This document shows, piece by piece, positions 15,189 to 23,852 of a DNA stretch of 35,796 bases (positions are counted from its first letter, which is position 1; the number at the start of each line of letters is the position of its first letter). Location of the stretch: contig NZ_JAAIJQ010000057.1 in assembly GCF_010820565.1 (NCBI RefSeq), forward strand, positions 1 to 35,796. The letters are read 5' to 3'. The notes under the pieces were generated by a model, which saw nothing but the letters and a program-made list of their open reading frames with translations, was not told the origin of the DNA and did no database searches. A program made the position numbers and the translations under genes. The stretch is from Thiorhodococcus minor (GTDB taxonomy: Bacteria > Pseudomonadota > Gammaproteobacteria > Chromatiales > Chromatiaceae).

Positions 15189-16159
15189 GCATCGCTGGGC
15201 TCGACGATCGGATGTGGGACGCGGGGACGCCCATGACGCAGCGTCGGCGCCGAGTGCGGTGCGCCTATCGCGAGGCGTGCGCCCTGGAGCTGGCCGCCCT
15301 GAAGCCGGGCAATGTGCACCAAGAGGCCGGTGGTCACGGGATGACTGTCGACGACTTTCTCCTCAGCGCGGACGCGAGCGCCTGGCCGCTGACCGACCCG
15401 GACATCGGGCTCGGCGAGCGCTTGTATCGATCGGTTTCGGCGACCCGGAGCGCAGTCGGCCGCAACACCAACCTCGGCATCCTGCTGCTCTGTGGGCCCT
15501 TGGCCCAAGCCGTCGTCGACCCGAGGCTGAGCGGCAGCCTCCGCCAGCGGTTGAAACAGGTGCTCGAGCGTTGCGACCGGCGCGACACTCAGGGGTTGTT
15601 CGAGGCCATTCGGCTGGCCGCGCCGGCGGGGCTCGGGTCTGCCGAGACTCACGATGTCGCTGGTCCGGTAAGCGCGACGCCGCTGGAGGCGATGGCGCAG
15701 GCCGCCCAGCGCGACCAGATCGCGTACCAGTACGTCGGCGGATTCGCCGACCTCTTCGAGCGCGGCCAGCGGCTCCTCGATGCGCTGGAGCACCGCTGGT
15801 CGGACCCGGTCTGGGCGACGGCCGGGCTTTTCATGGACTTCCTCGCCCGGGTCCCGGACTCGCACATCGCGCGCAAGCTCGGCCCCGAGGTCGCGCGCTC
15901 CGTCTTGGAGCGCGCAGCTCCGCTCACCAAGGCCCTGCTCGGCGCATCGCGTCCCGAGGGCTGCCGCGCCGAGCTGCAGCGCTTCGACCGCGCCCTCAAG
16001 GCCGAGGGGATCAATCCCGGAACCTCGGCTGATCTTACGGTCGCCAGTCTCTTCATCCGCAGATTGGAGCCGGTCTGCGCGGAGCTCGAAGCGACGGCGG
16101 GAGCTTGCCGTTATTCCCCATCCCTGGCCGGCGGTCACGCCCCCAGGGCCATTCTCTAG
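15185..16159 (+). CDS. Triphosphoribosyl-dephospho-CoA synthase-like protein (CitG/MdcB family)
   Basis: The 324-residue product belongs to the CitG family. Motifs are [21 protein letters not shown] (about 40-60), [17 protein letters not shown] (about 96-112), and the C-terminal [19 protein letters not shown]. CitG forms an alpha-glycosidic link by displacing adenine from ATP with dephospho-CoA as acceptor, giving the prosthetic-group precursor of citrate lyase. No citrate or malonate lyase genes are nearby, and CitG-like genes recur in methanopterin islands, so it probably acts in cofactor assembly. It begins at ATG 15185 by overlap with the ligase gene; fae follows after 32 bp. Confidence 0.85.
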   Translation: MSIAGLDDRMWDAGTPMTQRRRRVRCAYREACALELAALKPGNVHQEAGGHGMTVDDFLLSADASAWPLTDPDIGLGERLYRSVSATRSAVGRNTNLGILLLCGPLAQAVVDPRLSGSLRQRLKQVLERCDRRDTQGLFEAIRLAAPAGLGSAETHDVAGPVSATPLEAMAQAAQRDQIAYQYVGGFADLFERGQRLLDALEHRWSDPVWATAGLFMDFLARVPDSHIARKLGPEVARSVLERAAPLTKALLGASRPEGCRAELQRFDRALKAEGINPGTSADLTVASLFIRRLEPVCAELEATAGACRYSPSLAGGHAPRAIL

Positions 16160-16191
16160 AAGGTCCCACACCACTCGAAGGAGAGAACGCA

Positions 16192-16704
16192 ATGGCAGTC
16201 ATTACCAGTACCCTGGTCGGTGAGTCCCTGGTCGGCGACGGCAACGAGGTCGCGCACATCGACCTCATCATGGGGCCGCGCGGCTCGGCCGCCGAAACGG
16301 CCTTTTGCAACGGCCTGGTCAACAACAAGGACGGCTTCACCAGCCTGCTTGCGGTGGTCGCGCCCAACCTGGCCGTCAAGCCGAACACCATGATGTTCAA
16401 CAAGGTCACCATCAAAGGGGCCAAGCAGGCGGTGCAGATGTTCGGCCCGGCGCAGCGTGCCGTCGCCATGGCGGTTGCCGATTGCGTCGAGGACGGCACC
16501 ATTCCGGCGGACGAGGCCGATGACCTCTTCATCTGCGTCGGCGTCTTCATCCACTGGGAGGCCGAGGACGACGCCAAGATCCAGGACTACAACTACCAGG
16601 CCGTCAAGGAATCCATCCAGCGCGCCGTCGCCGGCGAGCCCAAGGCCAAGGACGTCGTCGCCCAGAAGGGCGGCGCCTCCCACCCCTTCGCGGCGCACGA
16701 CTAA
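16192..16704 (+). CDS. fae: Formaldehyde-activating enzyme
   Basis: The 170-residue product is Fae, which speeds condensation of formaldehyde with H4MPT to methylene-H4MPT, the entry step of the pathway. The signature [19 protein letters not shown] includes the conserved catalytic His (residue 22 from the initiator Met). [21 protein letters not shown] and [16 protein letters not shown] are also family-typical. The length matches Fae exactly. A GAAGGAG ribosome binding site lies about 8 bp before ATG 16192. It may also have its own promoter because Fae is usually abundant, but I could not point to one in the short gap. Confidence 0.97.
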   Translation: MAVITSTLVGESLVGDGNEVAHIDLIMGPRGSAAETAFCNGLVNNKDGFTSLLAVVAPNLAVKPNTMMFNKVTIKGAKQAVQMFGPAQRAVAMAVADCVEDGTIPADEADDLFICVGVFIHWEAEDDAKIQDYNYQAVKESIQRAVAGEPKAKDVVAQKGGASHPFAAHD

Positions 16705-16837
16705 GGGGCGCAGCGCCTGAGGCGTCGAGGCGGGTGAGCGTCGCGCTGGCAATCGAGGCCGTCACTCCGATGGCCTTGCGCCGGCGCCTCGTCTGCACCG
16801 CGTCTCGGCGGCTGAAGCGACTGCGCGGCGTATCGCC
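16705..16837. other. Gap between fae and the PTPS-fusion gene
   Basis: These 133 bp hold no gene. They are GC-rich with several short self-complementary stretches near the fae stop but no hairpin followed by T residues. Readthrough from fae into the next gene is possible. Confidence 0.35.
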
Positions 16838-18046
16838 GTGATCTCACCAACCATAGAGGAGGCCATTCCTGAGCAGGGGCAAGAGCGCGACGGGCCGCTG
16901 GACGCCGACGGACTCACGCTTCAGGAATACGCCATCCGCCACCATCTGCCGCTCGAGCTCGTCGTCGAGCGCGCAGATCTGAATCGGCAAGATGCCACTC
17001 AGGACTATCCGCCGCCGCGCGCCCATCCCTCGGAGCAGGCGAGGGCCGTGCTGCGCGCGCTCGATTGGGCCGGACTGGTCCGCGAGTCGGGTGACTTCAT
17101 CATGGCTCTCGGCGAGATCCGACGGCTCGACCTACTGCTTTGGGATCTTCAGTCGCTGCGCGACTACGGCTTTCGGTTTCGACAGGAATACAGCTACTCG
17201 GATCGCAGTCATCGGGTCGTCGCCCATAATCTGCTCAAGGCGCCGCGCGATCACCTGCGCGCGACCGAGTCGCTAAGGACGTGCCCGGTACCGCCGCCAG
17301 ACTTTATGCTCAGCCTCGCGGTGCTGGTCGCCCATGTCGGCGAGCTGCAGGCCGGCTACCTCTTCCTACCCTTCGCCAGCGCCTCCCAGGCGCAATGGGC
17401 CGCGCTCGAGCTCGAGCGTGATGGCATTCGGCTCAAGGAGCTGGAGATCGGGGCCGCCGCCGAAGGCGCCCTGCTGCGCACGCACGGCCAGGACGACACC
17501 AAGCACCTCTTGGCGCTGCTGCGGACCCACCTGGAGGCGATGCCCGGCGTGATCGACCGTTTCGAGCAGGACATGCCTGTCCTCACGGTCTGCAAGAACC
17601 TGGTCTTCGACGCCGCGCACTTCATCACCGACCATCCCGCCAAGTGCTCCAACCTGCACGGCGGGCGTTACTCGCTCAACGTCAAGGTGCGCGGTCGGGT
17701 CGATCCTGCGACCGGCTGCGTGATCGACTACGGCTACCTCAAGGCCGTGGTCAGCCGGCGCGTCATCGAGCGGTTCGACCACCAGAACCTCAACTATGCG
17801 GCCCCAGAGCTGGCCTGGCGCTCCAGCACCGAGATGCTCTGCATCTACATCTGGGAGCAGTTGATCGATTACCTCCCGGGGCTGACCGAGCTGGAGCTCT
17901 ACGAGACCACCCAGAATTGGTGCAGATACGAAGGACCGAGCCTGGAGGCCTTTCAGCGGCGCGGGAGCGACCCGGTGCTGACGCATTTCCAGCAGGACCT
18001 TGCGGCGTCGCCGCTGCGGTCGCTCTTGCGCGGGGCCGGGGGCTAG
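16838..18046 (+). CDS. H4MPT-island protein with C-terminal 6-pyruvoyl-tetrahydropterin-synthase-like domain
   Basis: The 402-residue product corresponds to the 'orf17' type found in methanopterin gene islands. Residues about 1-240 form a domain I do not recognise. Residues about 245-390 resemble 6-pyruvoyl-tetrahydropterin synthase/QueD: LVFDAAHFITDHP with the first zinc-ligand His, then KCSNLHGGRYSLNVKV holding the catalytic-type Cys, then ERFDHQNLNY, STEMLCIYIWEQL and LYETTQNWCRY. The usual HGH is HGG, so one zinc ligand is missing. A pterin-ring role in H4MPT biosynthesis is likely but unproven. The start is taken as GTG 16838 without a clear ribosome binding site; a strong GAGGAGG lies just inside the gene, so the true start is uncertain. 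Confidence 0.8.
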   Translation: MISPTIEEAIPEQGQERDGPLDADGLTLQEYAIRHHLPLELVVERADLNRQDATQDYPPPRAHPSEQARAVLRALDWAGLVRESGDFIMALGEIRRLDLLLWDLQSLRDYGFRFRQEYSYSDRSHRVVAHNLLKAPRDHLRATESLRTCPVPPPDFMLSLAVLVAHVGELQAGYLFLPFASASQAQWAALELERDGIRLKELEIGAAAEGALLRTHGQDDTKHLLALLRTHLEAMPGVIDRFEQDMPVLTVCKNLVFDAAHFITDHPAKCSNLHGGRYSLNVKVRGRVDPATGCVIDYGYLKAVVSRRVIERFDHQNLNYAAPELAWRSSTEMLCIYIWEQLIDYLPGLTELELYETTQNWCRYEGPSLEAFQRRGSDPVLTHFQQDLAASPLRSLLRGAGG

Positions 18047-18073
18047 GCTATTCCGAGTCATGGCGTGGGGCCC

Positions 18074-18100
18074 GGTGGACTGCGCTGCGCTTGTCTACCC
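18074..18100. repeat. Fragment of dispersed GGTGGAC...GTCCACC repeat
   Basis: This short stretch beyond the PTPS-fusion gene is nearly identical to part of the larger repeats at 23450-23852. It sits between convergent genes and does not encode a protein. Confidence 0.6.
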
Positions 18101-18189
18101 TGCGGCTGAGACGACGGGCGTGGGGTGGACAGGGCGCGTGGCAGGAGGTCTCGGGTGACTGAGGCACTTGGTCGCACCTCAGTCCACCA

Positions 18190-18879
18190 TCAAGGCTCGC
18201 AGAAGGGCGCCATGTCGGAGGCGGTGAGCCGGCCTTGATGGAGTGCCGTGGCGACGAGCACGCCCTCGACGCCGAGATCGCGCAGGGCCGCCAGATCCTC
18301 CGGGCCGCGCACGCCCCCGGCGGCATAGATGCGATGTTCGGGTATGATGCGCCGCAATTCGGCCAGGCGCTCTGTATCTGGGCCGCTTGCGCTGCCGACG
18401 CGCGCCAGGGTCATGAGGATGACCGATCCCGGCCAAAGCTCTGGGCGCGCGTCGAGCCCGGCCGGTCCGACGAAGCGCTCGTCGCGGTAGTCGAGCGAGA
18501 GCAGCGCATCGGGATGCCCGCCCAGGAGCTGGCCGAGCTGGTCAGGCGATGAAAGCGACTCGGTGCCGATGACGGGGCGGGCAACGCCCGAGATGGCGTC
18601 GATATGGGTGACGCCGGCGTCGAGCCAAAGCGTCAGGTCTGGAAACTGCACGCTCAGGCTCGCGATCCGGCTCAAGTGCCCCGCGCCGCCCTCGATGGCG
18701 TCCAGGTCCGCGATGTAGAGGCTATCGAACGGATAGCGCCCGAGCAGGGCATCGACGACCTCGCGCAGCCCGCTGCTCGAGCAGAGCGGGGAACGGAGCG
18801 GCGCATAGTGGCGCCGATGACCGCGCTTGGCGGCGACGACTTGGCCGCCCTTGAGGTCAATGACGGGAATCAGCTTCAT
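18190..18879 (-). CDS. HisA-like TIM-barrel protein of the H4MPT island
   Basis: The 229-residue product is related to ProFAR isomerase HisA (COG1411 type). It begins MKLIPVIDLKGGQVVAAKRG, has the second strand YIADLDAIEGG with the catalytic-type Asp, then LWLDAGV, LLSLDYRDERF and the phosphate-binding IYAAGGVRGPEDL plus LVATALHQG. No histidine genes are nearby, and this HisA branch is associated with methanopterin/methanofuran genes, so a cofactor-biosynthesis role is inferred. The substrate is unknown. Its start at 18879 is only 12 bp from the divergent mfnD-like gene, so its promoter must lie inside that gene. No ribosome binding site is evident. Confidence 0.8.
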   Translation of the reverse strand: MKLIPVIDLKGGQVVAAKRGHRRHYAPLRSPLCSSSGLREVVDALLGRYPFDSLYIADLDAIEGGAGHLSRIASLSVQFPDLTLWLDAGVTHIDAISGVARPVIGTESLSSPDQLGQLLGGHPDALLSLDYRDERFVGPAGLDARPELWPGSVILMTLARVGSASGPDTERLAELRRIIPEHRIYAAGGVRGPEDLAALRDLGVEGVLVATALHQGRLTASDMAPFCEP

Positions 18880-18891
18880 CTGCGGTTGGTT

Positions 18892-19896
18892 ATGCGCATC
18901 TACGTGTTCGAATACATCACAGGCGGCGGGATGCTGGACACCAACCTCCCCCCGTCTCTCGTGCGTGAGGGTGACTTGATGCTGCGTGCCCTTGCCTCGG
19001 ACCTTGGCTCCATCGACGGGATTCAGTGTCTGATCACACGCGACGCCCGCCTCGCGCCGCTTCGGCTCGCCGCGGACTGCTGGAGCGTGCGCACGCCGGA
19101 GCAGTTCGCCGAGACCTGGGCCGAGGCATTGGATCTCGCGGACGCCGTCTGGCCCATCGTGCCCGAGCACCAAGCGGCGTTGGAGCGCGTGACCGAGGCC
19201 ATTCTGGCCGCCGGCAAGGGCCTGCTCAACAGTCGCCCCCATGCGGTGCGGGCAACGGCGAGCAAGCTGCAAACACTGCGCCTGCTGGAGGACGCCGGCA
19301 TCCCCGTGGTGCCGACCTTTGGTCCGAACGACGTCCTGCCCGACATCAAGGGCCGTTGGGTCCTCAAGCCGGATGACGGCGCCGGCTGCTTGGGGATCCG
19401 TGTCTTCAAGGACCGCGATGCCCTCTGCCGTGCCTGGGATCGGCTCGATGGCGCTTGTCCCTGCGTGGCTCAGCCGTTCATCAACGGCACGGCCGCCAGC
19501 TTGAGCCTGGTGGCCAAAGACGGCGAGGCCGTGCTGCTGGCCGTCAATCGGCAGCGCGTCGCCCTGATGGACGAAACGCTGGTCCTACTGGGCTGTGTCG
19601 TCAACGGGCTCGATCTGACGGATGAGCGACTTCACGGACTCGCGGACGCCGTCGCCGCCGCATACCCAGGTCTCTGGGGCTACGTGGGCGTGGACCTCAT
19701 GCTGACGCCCGATGGACCTCTGGTGCTGGAGGTGAATCCCCGGCTGACGAGCTCCTATGCCGGGCTGACGGAGGCGCTGGGTCTGAATCCCGCCGAGCTG
19801 GTCCTCGGCCTGCATGACGGCCAGCGTCCGCGGCGGCCTGAATCCTCCCCTGGACTCCCGGTGGAGATCTGCTTGGAGTTTGCGGGTGTCGCCTGA
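18892..19896 (+). CDS. mfnD: ATP-grasp ligase, MfnD-like (tyramine/tyrosine-glutamate ligase)
   Basis: The 334-residue product matches the COG1821 ATP-grasp family that includes methanofuran MfnD. It begins MRIYVFEYITGGGM and carries NSRPHAVRATASKLQTLRLL, the ATP-binding strand GRWVLKPDDGAGCLGIRVF, the central CVAQPFINGTAASLSLVA and the metal-binding LVLEVNPRLTSSYAG. MfnD joins glutamate to tyramine in archaea; in methylofuran the aromatic core is reported to be tyrosine, so tyrosine may be the substrate. Next to mfnF- and mfnE-like genes it forms a methylofuran block. Start ATG 18892 was chosen by the conserved N-terminus; the upstream frame overlaps the divergent hisA-like gene. Confidence 0.8.
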   Translation: MRIYVFEYITGGGMLDTNLPPSLVREGDLMLRALASDLGSIDGIQCLITRDARLAPLRLAADCWSVRTPEQFAETWAEALDLADAVWPIVPEHQAALERVTEAILAAGKGLLNSRPHAVRATASKLQTLRLLEDAGIPVVPTFGPNDVLPDIKGRWVLKPDDGAGCLGIRVFKDRDALCRAWDRLDGACPCVAQPFINGTAASLSLVAKDGEAVLLAVNRQRVALMDETLVLLGCVVNGLDLTDERLHGLADAVAAAYPGLWGYVGVDLMLTPDGPLVLEVNPRLTSSYAGLTEALGLNPAELVLGLHDGQRPRRPESSPGLPVEICLEFAGVA

Positions 19897-20935
19897 GGGC
19901 TGGATCGGCTGGGACCTCGGCGGTGCCAACCTCAAGGCCGCTCAGCTGGACGCCTCGGGGCGGGTGCTGCGGGTCGCTCAAGTGGCCTGTCCGCTATGGC
20001 AGGGCCTCGACCGGCTGCAGGCGGGGATCGACCAGGTGGTCGCGCAGTTCGGTGGTGGCTGCCATGCGCACGCCGTCACCATGACCGGCGAGCTGGCCGA
20101 TCTGTTCGAGAGCCGCGCGCGGGGTGTCGAGGTGCTGGTCGCGGCGATGCGTGAGCGCTTCGCCGGGGAGCCCATCCAGATCTACGCCGGGCGCGCCGGC
20201 TTCGTCAGGCCGGAGCGCGCCGGCGCGCTTGTGCCCCAGGTCGCCTCGGCCAACTGGGCCGCGACCTGCGCGCTCGCCGCATCCGAGCTGGGCGCCGGCC
20301 TGGCGATCGACGTGGGATCGACGACCACCGACGTTCTGCCGTTCGCCGATGGCGAGATGGCGACCTGGGGCGAGACGGATCAGGATCGCCTGGTCCATGG
20401 CGAGCTGGTCTACTCGGGCGTCGCCCGCACGCCCCTCATGGCGGTGGTGCGGCGGGTACCCTTCGACGGGGCCTGGGTGCCGGTGATGGCGGAGCACTTC
20501 GCGACCACCGCCGACGTCTATCGGCTCCTTCGGACGCTGCCGGCGCATGCGGACCTGCTGCCGAGCGCCGACGGACGCGAGAAGACCCCGGCGGCGAGCG
20601 CGGTGCGCCTCGCCCGCATGCTGGGTGTCGATGCCGGCCTGGCGGACATGGGCGCTTGGGTCGCGGTCGCCGAGTACGTGGCGGAGTGCCAGCTGCGCGG
20701 CCTGCTCGATGCCGTCGCCTGCGTCCTCTCGCGCAGTGATGTCCCGCAAGACGCGCCCATCGTTGGGGCGGGCGTTGGGCGCTTTTTGATACGCAGGCTC
20801 GCCGAGCGTCTGGAGCGGCCCTATGTCGATTTCATGTCGCTGCTCGATTCGGAGTGGAGCGGCGCGCCCGATGTCTCGGATTGTGCCCCGGCGGCGGCCG
20901 TGGCCCGTCTGGCAGCGGAGGTGAGCCTGAGATGA
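19886..20935 (+). CDS. mfnF: MfnF-like protein (methanofuran/methylofuran ether-forming enzyme family)
   Basis: The product belongs to COG1548, an ASKHA-fold (hydantoinase/actin-like) family. The N-terminal phosphate loop is GWIGWDLGGANLKAAQLD, the second is LAIDVGSTTTDVLPF, and VYSGVARTPLMAVV follows. In archaea MfnF joins the aminomethylfuran diphosphate to the tyramine-glutamate part through an ether bond. I start at GTG 19886 (349 residues), which overlaps the mfnD-like stop by 11 bp; an ATG at 19814 would lie deep in the previous gene. The 3' end overlaps pabB by 4 bp. Family and context are clear; the exact substrate is inferred. Confidence 0.82.
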   Translation: MSPEGWIGWDLGGANLKAAQLDASGRVLRVAQVACPLWQGLDRLQAGIDQVVAQFGGGCHAHAVTMTGELADLFESRARGVEVLVAAMRERFAGEPIQIYAGRAGFVRPERAGALVPQVASANWAATCALAASELGAGLAIDVGSTTTDVLPFADGEMATWGETDQDRLVHGELVYSGVARTPLMAVVRRVPFDGAWVPVMAEHFATTADVYRLLRTLPAHADLLPSADGREKTPAASAVRLARMLGVDAGLADMGAWVAVAEYVAECQLRGLLDAVACVLSRSDVPQDAPIVGAGVGRFLIRRLAERLERPYVDFMSLLDSEWSGAPDVSDCAPAAAVARLAAEVSLR

Positions 20936-22335
20936 GTGTCCATGAAATGACGGGCTTGGTGGTCCAAGACTTTCCCTATCGTCCGGACAGCGCGCAGCTC
21001 TTCGAGGCCCTGGTGGACCGCGCCTGGCCGGTCTTCCTGGACAGCGGGCGTCCGCTCAGCAGCCAAGGCCGTTTCGACATCCTGACGGCCGATCCCAGCC
21101 GGACCCTGGTCACGCGCGGGCTGCGCACGGAGGTGCGCGGCGCGGGCGGGTGCTTCGCGTCCCTGGCCGATCCCTTTGCCCTGCTGGCCGAGGCCTTGGG
21201 TCCGGTACGCCCCACGCAGGCGGACTTGCCCTTCTGCGGCGGCGCCATCGGCTACTTCGGCTATGATCTGGCCCGCCGACTCGAGCGCCTGCCGAGCTTG
21301 GCGCTGGATGCCGAGGGCATCCCGGACATGGCCGTGGGGATCTACGATTGGGCGCTGGTCGTGGACCATGATCGGCGTCGCAGCCGTCTGATGGCCCGGG
21401 ATGACCAGATGCTGCGCGAGTATCTGGGGCTGCTCTCGGACGCCCTCCGAGGGCGCGCGCGCCCGAGACCTCGGGGCGGCTTCCGGGTGCTGGGCCGGGT
21501 CGCGTCCAACATGACCCATGGCCGCTATCTCGAGTCCATCGCCCGGATCAAGGACTATCTGCGCGAGGGCGACTGCTATCAGGTCAACTTCGCCCAGCGC
21601 TTCGCAGTCCCGGCTGAGGGCGACGCCTGGCAGGCCTACAAGGCGCTCCGCGAGCTGAATGCGGCGCCCTTCGGCGCCTATCTCGGGACGCCCGAGTGTC
21701 AGGTGCTCTCCTCCTCGCCCGAGCGCTTTCTCCAGGTCCATGAGGGCGCCGTCGAGACCAAGCCCATCAAGGGCACCCGCCCGCGCGGCGCCGACGCCAT
21801 CGAGGACCTGCTGCTCGCCGACGAGCTGCGCCAGAGCGCCAAGGATCGCGCCGAGAACGTCATGATCGTCGACCTGCTGCGCAACGACCTCGGCAAGGTC
21901 TGCGACTTCGGCAGCGTCAAGGTGCCGCGGCTGTTCGAGATCGAAACCTTCGCGCGCGTCCACCACCTGGTCAGCACGGTCACCGGTCGTCTAGCAGGGG
22001 GACGGACGGCGGTCGATCTGCTGCGCGCCTGCTTCCCGGGCGGCTCCATCACCGGCGCGCCCAAGGTGCGTGCCATGGAGGTCATCGAAGAGCTGGAGCC
22101 GCATCGCCGCGGCCTCTATTGCGGGTCGATCGGCTATCTGGGCTACGACGGTGCCATGGATACCAATATCGCCATCCGGACCCTGGTCCACTCGGCGGGG
22201 ACCACGCGGCTGTGGGCCGGCGGGGGCATCGTCGCGGATTCCGACCCCCAGGCCGAATACCGCGAAACCTATCACAAGGCCGCGCCCCTGCTCGATCTGC
22301 TGGAGCGCATGCGCCTCGGCCATGTGGGTAGTTAA
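20932..22335 (+). CDS. pabB: Aminodeoxychorismate synthase component I
   Basis: The 467-residue chorismate-binding enzyme makes 4-amino-4-deoxychorismate for 4-aminobenzoate. The PIKGTRPRG motif, with the Lys that distinguishes PabB from anthranilate synthase (PIAGT), is present. So are AENVMIVDLLRNDLGKVC, GGSITGAPKVRAMEVI and YCGSIGYLGYDG. It begins at ATG 20932, overlapping the mfnF-like gene, and its end overlaps the kinase gene by 14 bp. Its place in the island suggests it supplies 4-aminobenzoate to MptG as well as for folate. No pabA or pabC is in the window. Confidence 0.92.
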   Translation: MSVHEMTGLVVQDFPYRPDSAQLFEALVDRAWPVFLDSGRPLSSQGRFDILTADPSRTLVTRGLRTEVRGAGGCFASLADPFALLAEALGPVRPTQADLPFCGGAIGYFGYDLARRLERLPSLALDAEGIPDMAVGIYDWALVVDHDRRRSRLMARDDQMLREYLGLLSDALRGRARPRPRGGFRVLGRVASNMTHGRYLESIARIKDYLREGDCYQVNFAQRFAVPAEGDAWQAYKALRELNAAPFGAYLGTPECQVLSSSPERFLQVHEGAVETKPIKGTRPRGADAIEDLLLADELRQSAKDRAENVMIVDLLRNDLGKVCDFGSVKVPRLFEIETFARVHHLVSTVTGRLAGGRTAVDLLRACFPGGSITGAPKVRAMEVIEELEPHRRGLYCGSIGYLGYDGAMDTNIAIRTLVHSAGTTRLWAGGGIVADSDPQAEYRETYHKAAPLLDLLERMRLGHVGS

Positions 22336-22921
22336 GCTCGGCGGCAGCCTGGCCGAGTCCGAGATCTTGCCGCGCTGGCTGGAGCTGCTCGCCGGGCGGT
22401 CGAACGTCGTGCTGGTCCCGGGCGGCGGCCCCTTCGCGGATCAGGTCCGCGCCGCCCAGGCGCGCTGGGGCTTCGACGACGCCACGGCACATCACCTCGC
22501 CCTGCTCGCCATGGCGCAGTATGGGCGCATGCTCTGCGCGCTTCGGCCTGGGCTGGCGCCGGCCGCGACGCCGCAGGAAATGCGCTGCATCGCCGGCTCT
22601 GGGCTGACGCCGGTGTGGATGCCGGCCGAGATGGTCCTGGCCGACCCCGAGGTTCCGCAGAGCTGGGGCATGACGTCCGACTCGCTCGCCGCCTGGCTGT
22701 GCGGGCGTATCGCGGCGGACGCCCTGCTGCTGGTCAAGTCGGCAAGACTAGGCCCGAAATCCTCCTTGGACGCGCTGGCTCGGGACGACATTGTCGATCC
22801 CCTGTTTCCAGTGCTTGCCGCCCGGCAGGCGGTGCCCGTGCATCTCCTCTCGACACGGGATCCAATGGGCTTGCGACGCTGTGCGCAGCTCATCGCGGTC
22901 GAGCGAGACGGCTCATGCTGA
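22322..22921 (+). CDS. mfnE: Amino acid kinase family protein, MfnE-like
   Basis: The 199-residue product is a short member of the amino acid kinase fold (COG2054 type). It has VVKLGGSLAES at the N-terminus, LVPGGGPFADQVRAAQ, HHLALLAMAQYG and GMTSDSLAAWLCGRI followed by ALLLVKSA. MfnE phosphorylates aminomethylfuran phosphate to the diphosphate used by MfnF, consistent with the gene order mfnD-mfnF-pabB-mfnE. ATG 22322 overlaps the pabB end. Shorter than typical glutamate kinases (about 260), as expected for this branch. Confidence 0.82.
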   Translation: MWVVKLGGSLAESEILPRWLELLAGRSNVVLVPGGGPFADQVRAAQARWGFDDATAHHLALLAMAQYGRMLCALRPGLAPAATPQEMRCIAGSGLTPVWMPAEMVLADPEVPQSWGMTSDSLAAWLCGRIAADALLLVKSARLGPKSSLDALARDDIVDPLFPVLAARQAVPVHLLSTRDPMGLRRCAQLIAVERDGSC

Positions 22922-23005
22922 AGACGGCCGAACCGCAAGGCGCAAAGGGCGCGAAGAGAAGAGCGGGTTGGATCGAGGCGTCTCCTTAGCTGGTAGCTGG
23001 AAACC

Positions 23006-23389
23006 TCAATCTCCCCCATGCTCGACAGGTGCGAGTGCCAGAGTCTCCTCGTCGTCGAACAGGCGTGAGCGGGTCAGAAAGCGCATGCCTTCCGGCCCTT
23101 CCAGCGAGAACATGCCCCCACGTCCGGGAACGACGTCGATGATGAGCTGGGTGTGCTGCCAGTACTCGAACTGAGACTCGCTCATCCAGAAGGCGCAGCC
23201 GCCGATCTCGCCGAGCCGCACGTCGCTGGCGCCTGTGCGGTAGTCGCCCTCGGGCCAGCACATAGGTGCGCTGCCGTCGCAGCAGCCGCCGGACTGGTGG
23301 AACATCAGCGCGCCGTGGATACCCTTGAGCCGCTCGATCAGCTCCAGTGCGGCGTCCGTGGCGATGACTCTGGGTGTGTGCTCGGTCAT
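23006..23389 (-). CDS. DUF779 protein, aldehyde dehydrogenase partner
   Basis: The 127-residue product has the cysteine-rich DUF779 signature LMFHQSGGCCDGSAPMCW, then GDYRTGASDVRLGEIGGC and the aromatic-rich FWMSESQFEYWQHTQLIID. DUF779 genes are regularly found directly after NAD-dependent acetaldehyde-type dehydrogenases. Biochemical function is not established; the cysteines could bind metal. Here it follows the aldehyde dehydrogenase in the same orientation, but a 512-bp repeat array separates them. Confidence 0.85.
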   Translation of the reverse strand: MTEHTPRVIATDAALELIERLKGIHGALMFHQSGGCCDGSAPMCWPEGDYRTGASDVRLGEIGGCAFWMSESQFEYWQHTQLIIDVVPGRGGMFSLEGPEGMRFLTRSRLFDDEETLALAPVEHGGD

Positions 23390-23449
23390 GACGCTAGCCT
23401 AGACTGGGAAGTTGAAACCGCGAAGGCGCAAAGGACGCGAGGAAGAGAA

Positions 23450-23646
23450 GGGTGGACGAGCGAGAGCGAAGTCCACCGAATCCCGCGCCGGCGTTGGTGG
23501 ACTGCGCTGCGCTTGTCCACCCTACGACCACTTCCTCGTTCCCACGCTCTGGCGTGGGAATGCCGTCCGCGCGCTCTGCGGGCCGGGCCGCGACGCTGGA
23601 GCGTCGCTGACTTGCTCCCACGCTGGAGCGTGGGAGCGAGAGTGGA
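23450..23646. repeat. Dispersed palindromic repeat array, copy 1
   Basis: This copy comprises a GGTGGAC...GTCCACC module and three hairpins: TTCCCACGC/GCGTGGGAA, CGACGC/GCGTCG and GCTCCCACGC/GCGTGGGAGC. It is repeated almost exactly at 23656-23852. Such modules are widespread non-coding repeats in gammaproteobacterial genomes. The interval between DUF779 and the aldehyde dehydrogenase (23390-23901) has no other content. Confidence 0.9.
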
Positions 23647-23655
23647 GGAAGAGTC

Positions 23656-23852
23656 GGGTGGACGAGCGAGAGCGAAGTCCACCGAATTCCGCGCCGGCGT
23701 TGGTGGACTGCGCTGCGCTTGTCCACCCTACGACCGCTTTCTCGTTCCCATGCTCTGGCGTGGGAATGCCGTCCGCCCGCTCTGCGGGCCGGGCCGCGAC
23801 GCTGGAGCGTCGCTGACTTGCTCCCACGCTGGAGCGTGGGAGCCAGAGTGGA
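23656..23852. repeat. Dispersed palindromic repeat array, copy 2
   Basis: This is a direct repeat of 23450-23646 at an offset of 206 bp, differing at only a few positions. The tandem arrangement points to a local duplication or to two linked insertions. Confidence 0.9.

Noticed and set aside
18190-18879. Histidine biosynthesis hisA
   Set aside because: HisA-like fold only. There are no other his genes and the context is methanopterin/methylofuran, so I treat it as the island-specific homologue.
23450-23852. Possible CRISPR array
   Set aside because: There are only two copies of a roughly 200-bp unit made of hairpins, no short repeats with unique spacers, and no cas genes.
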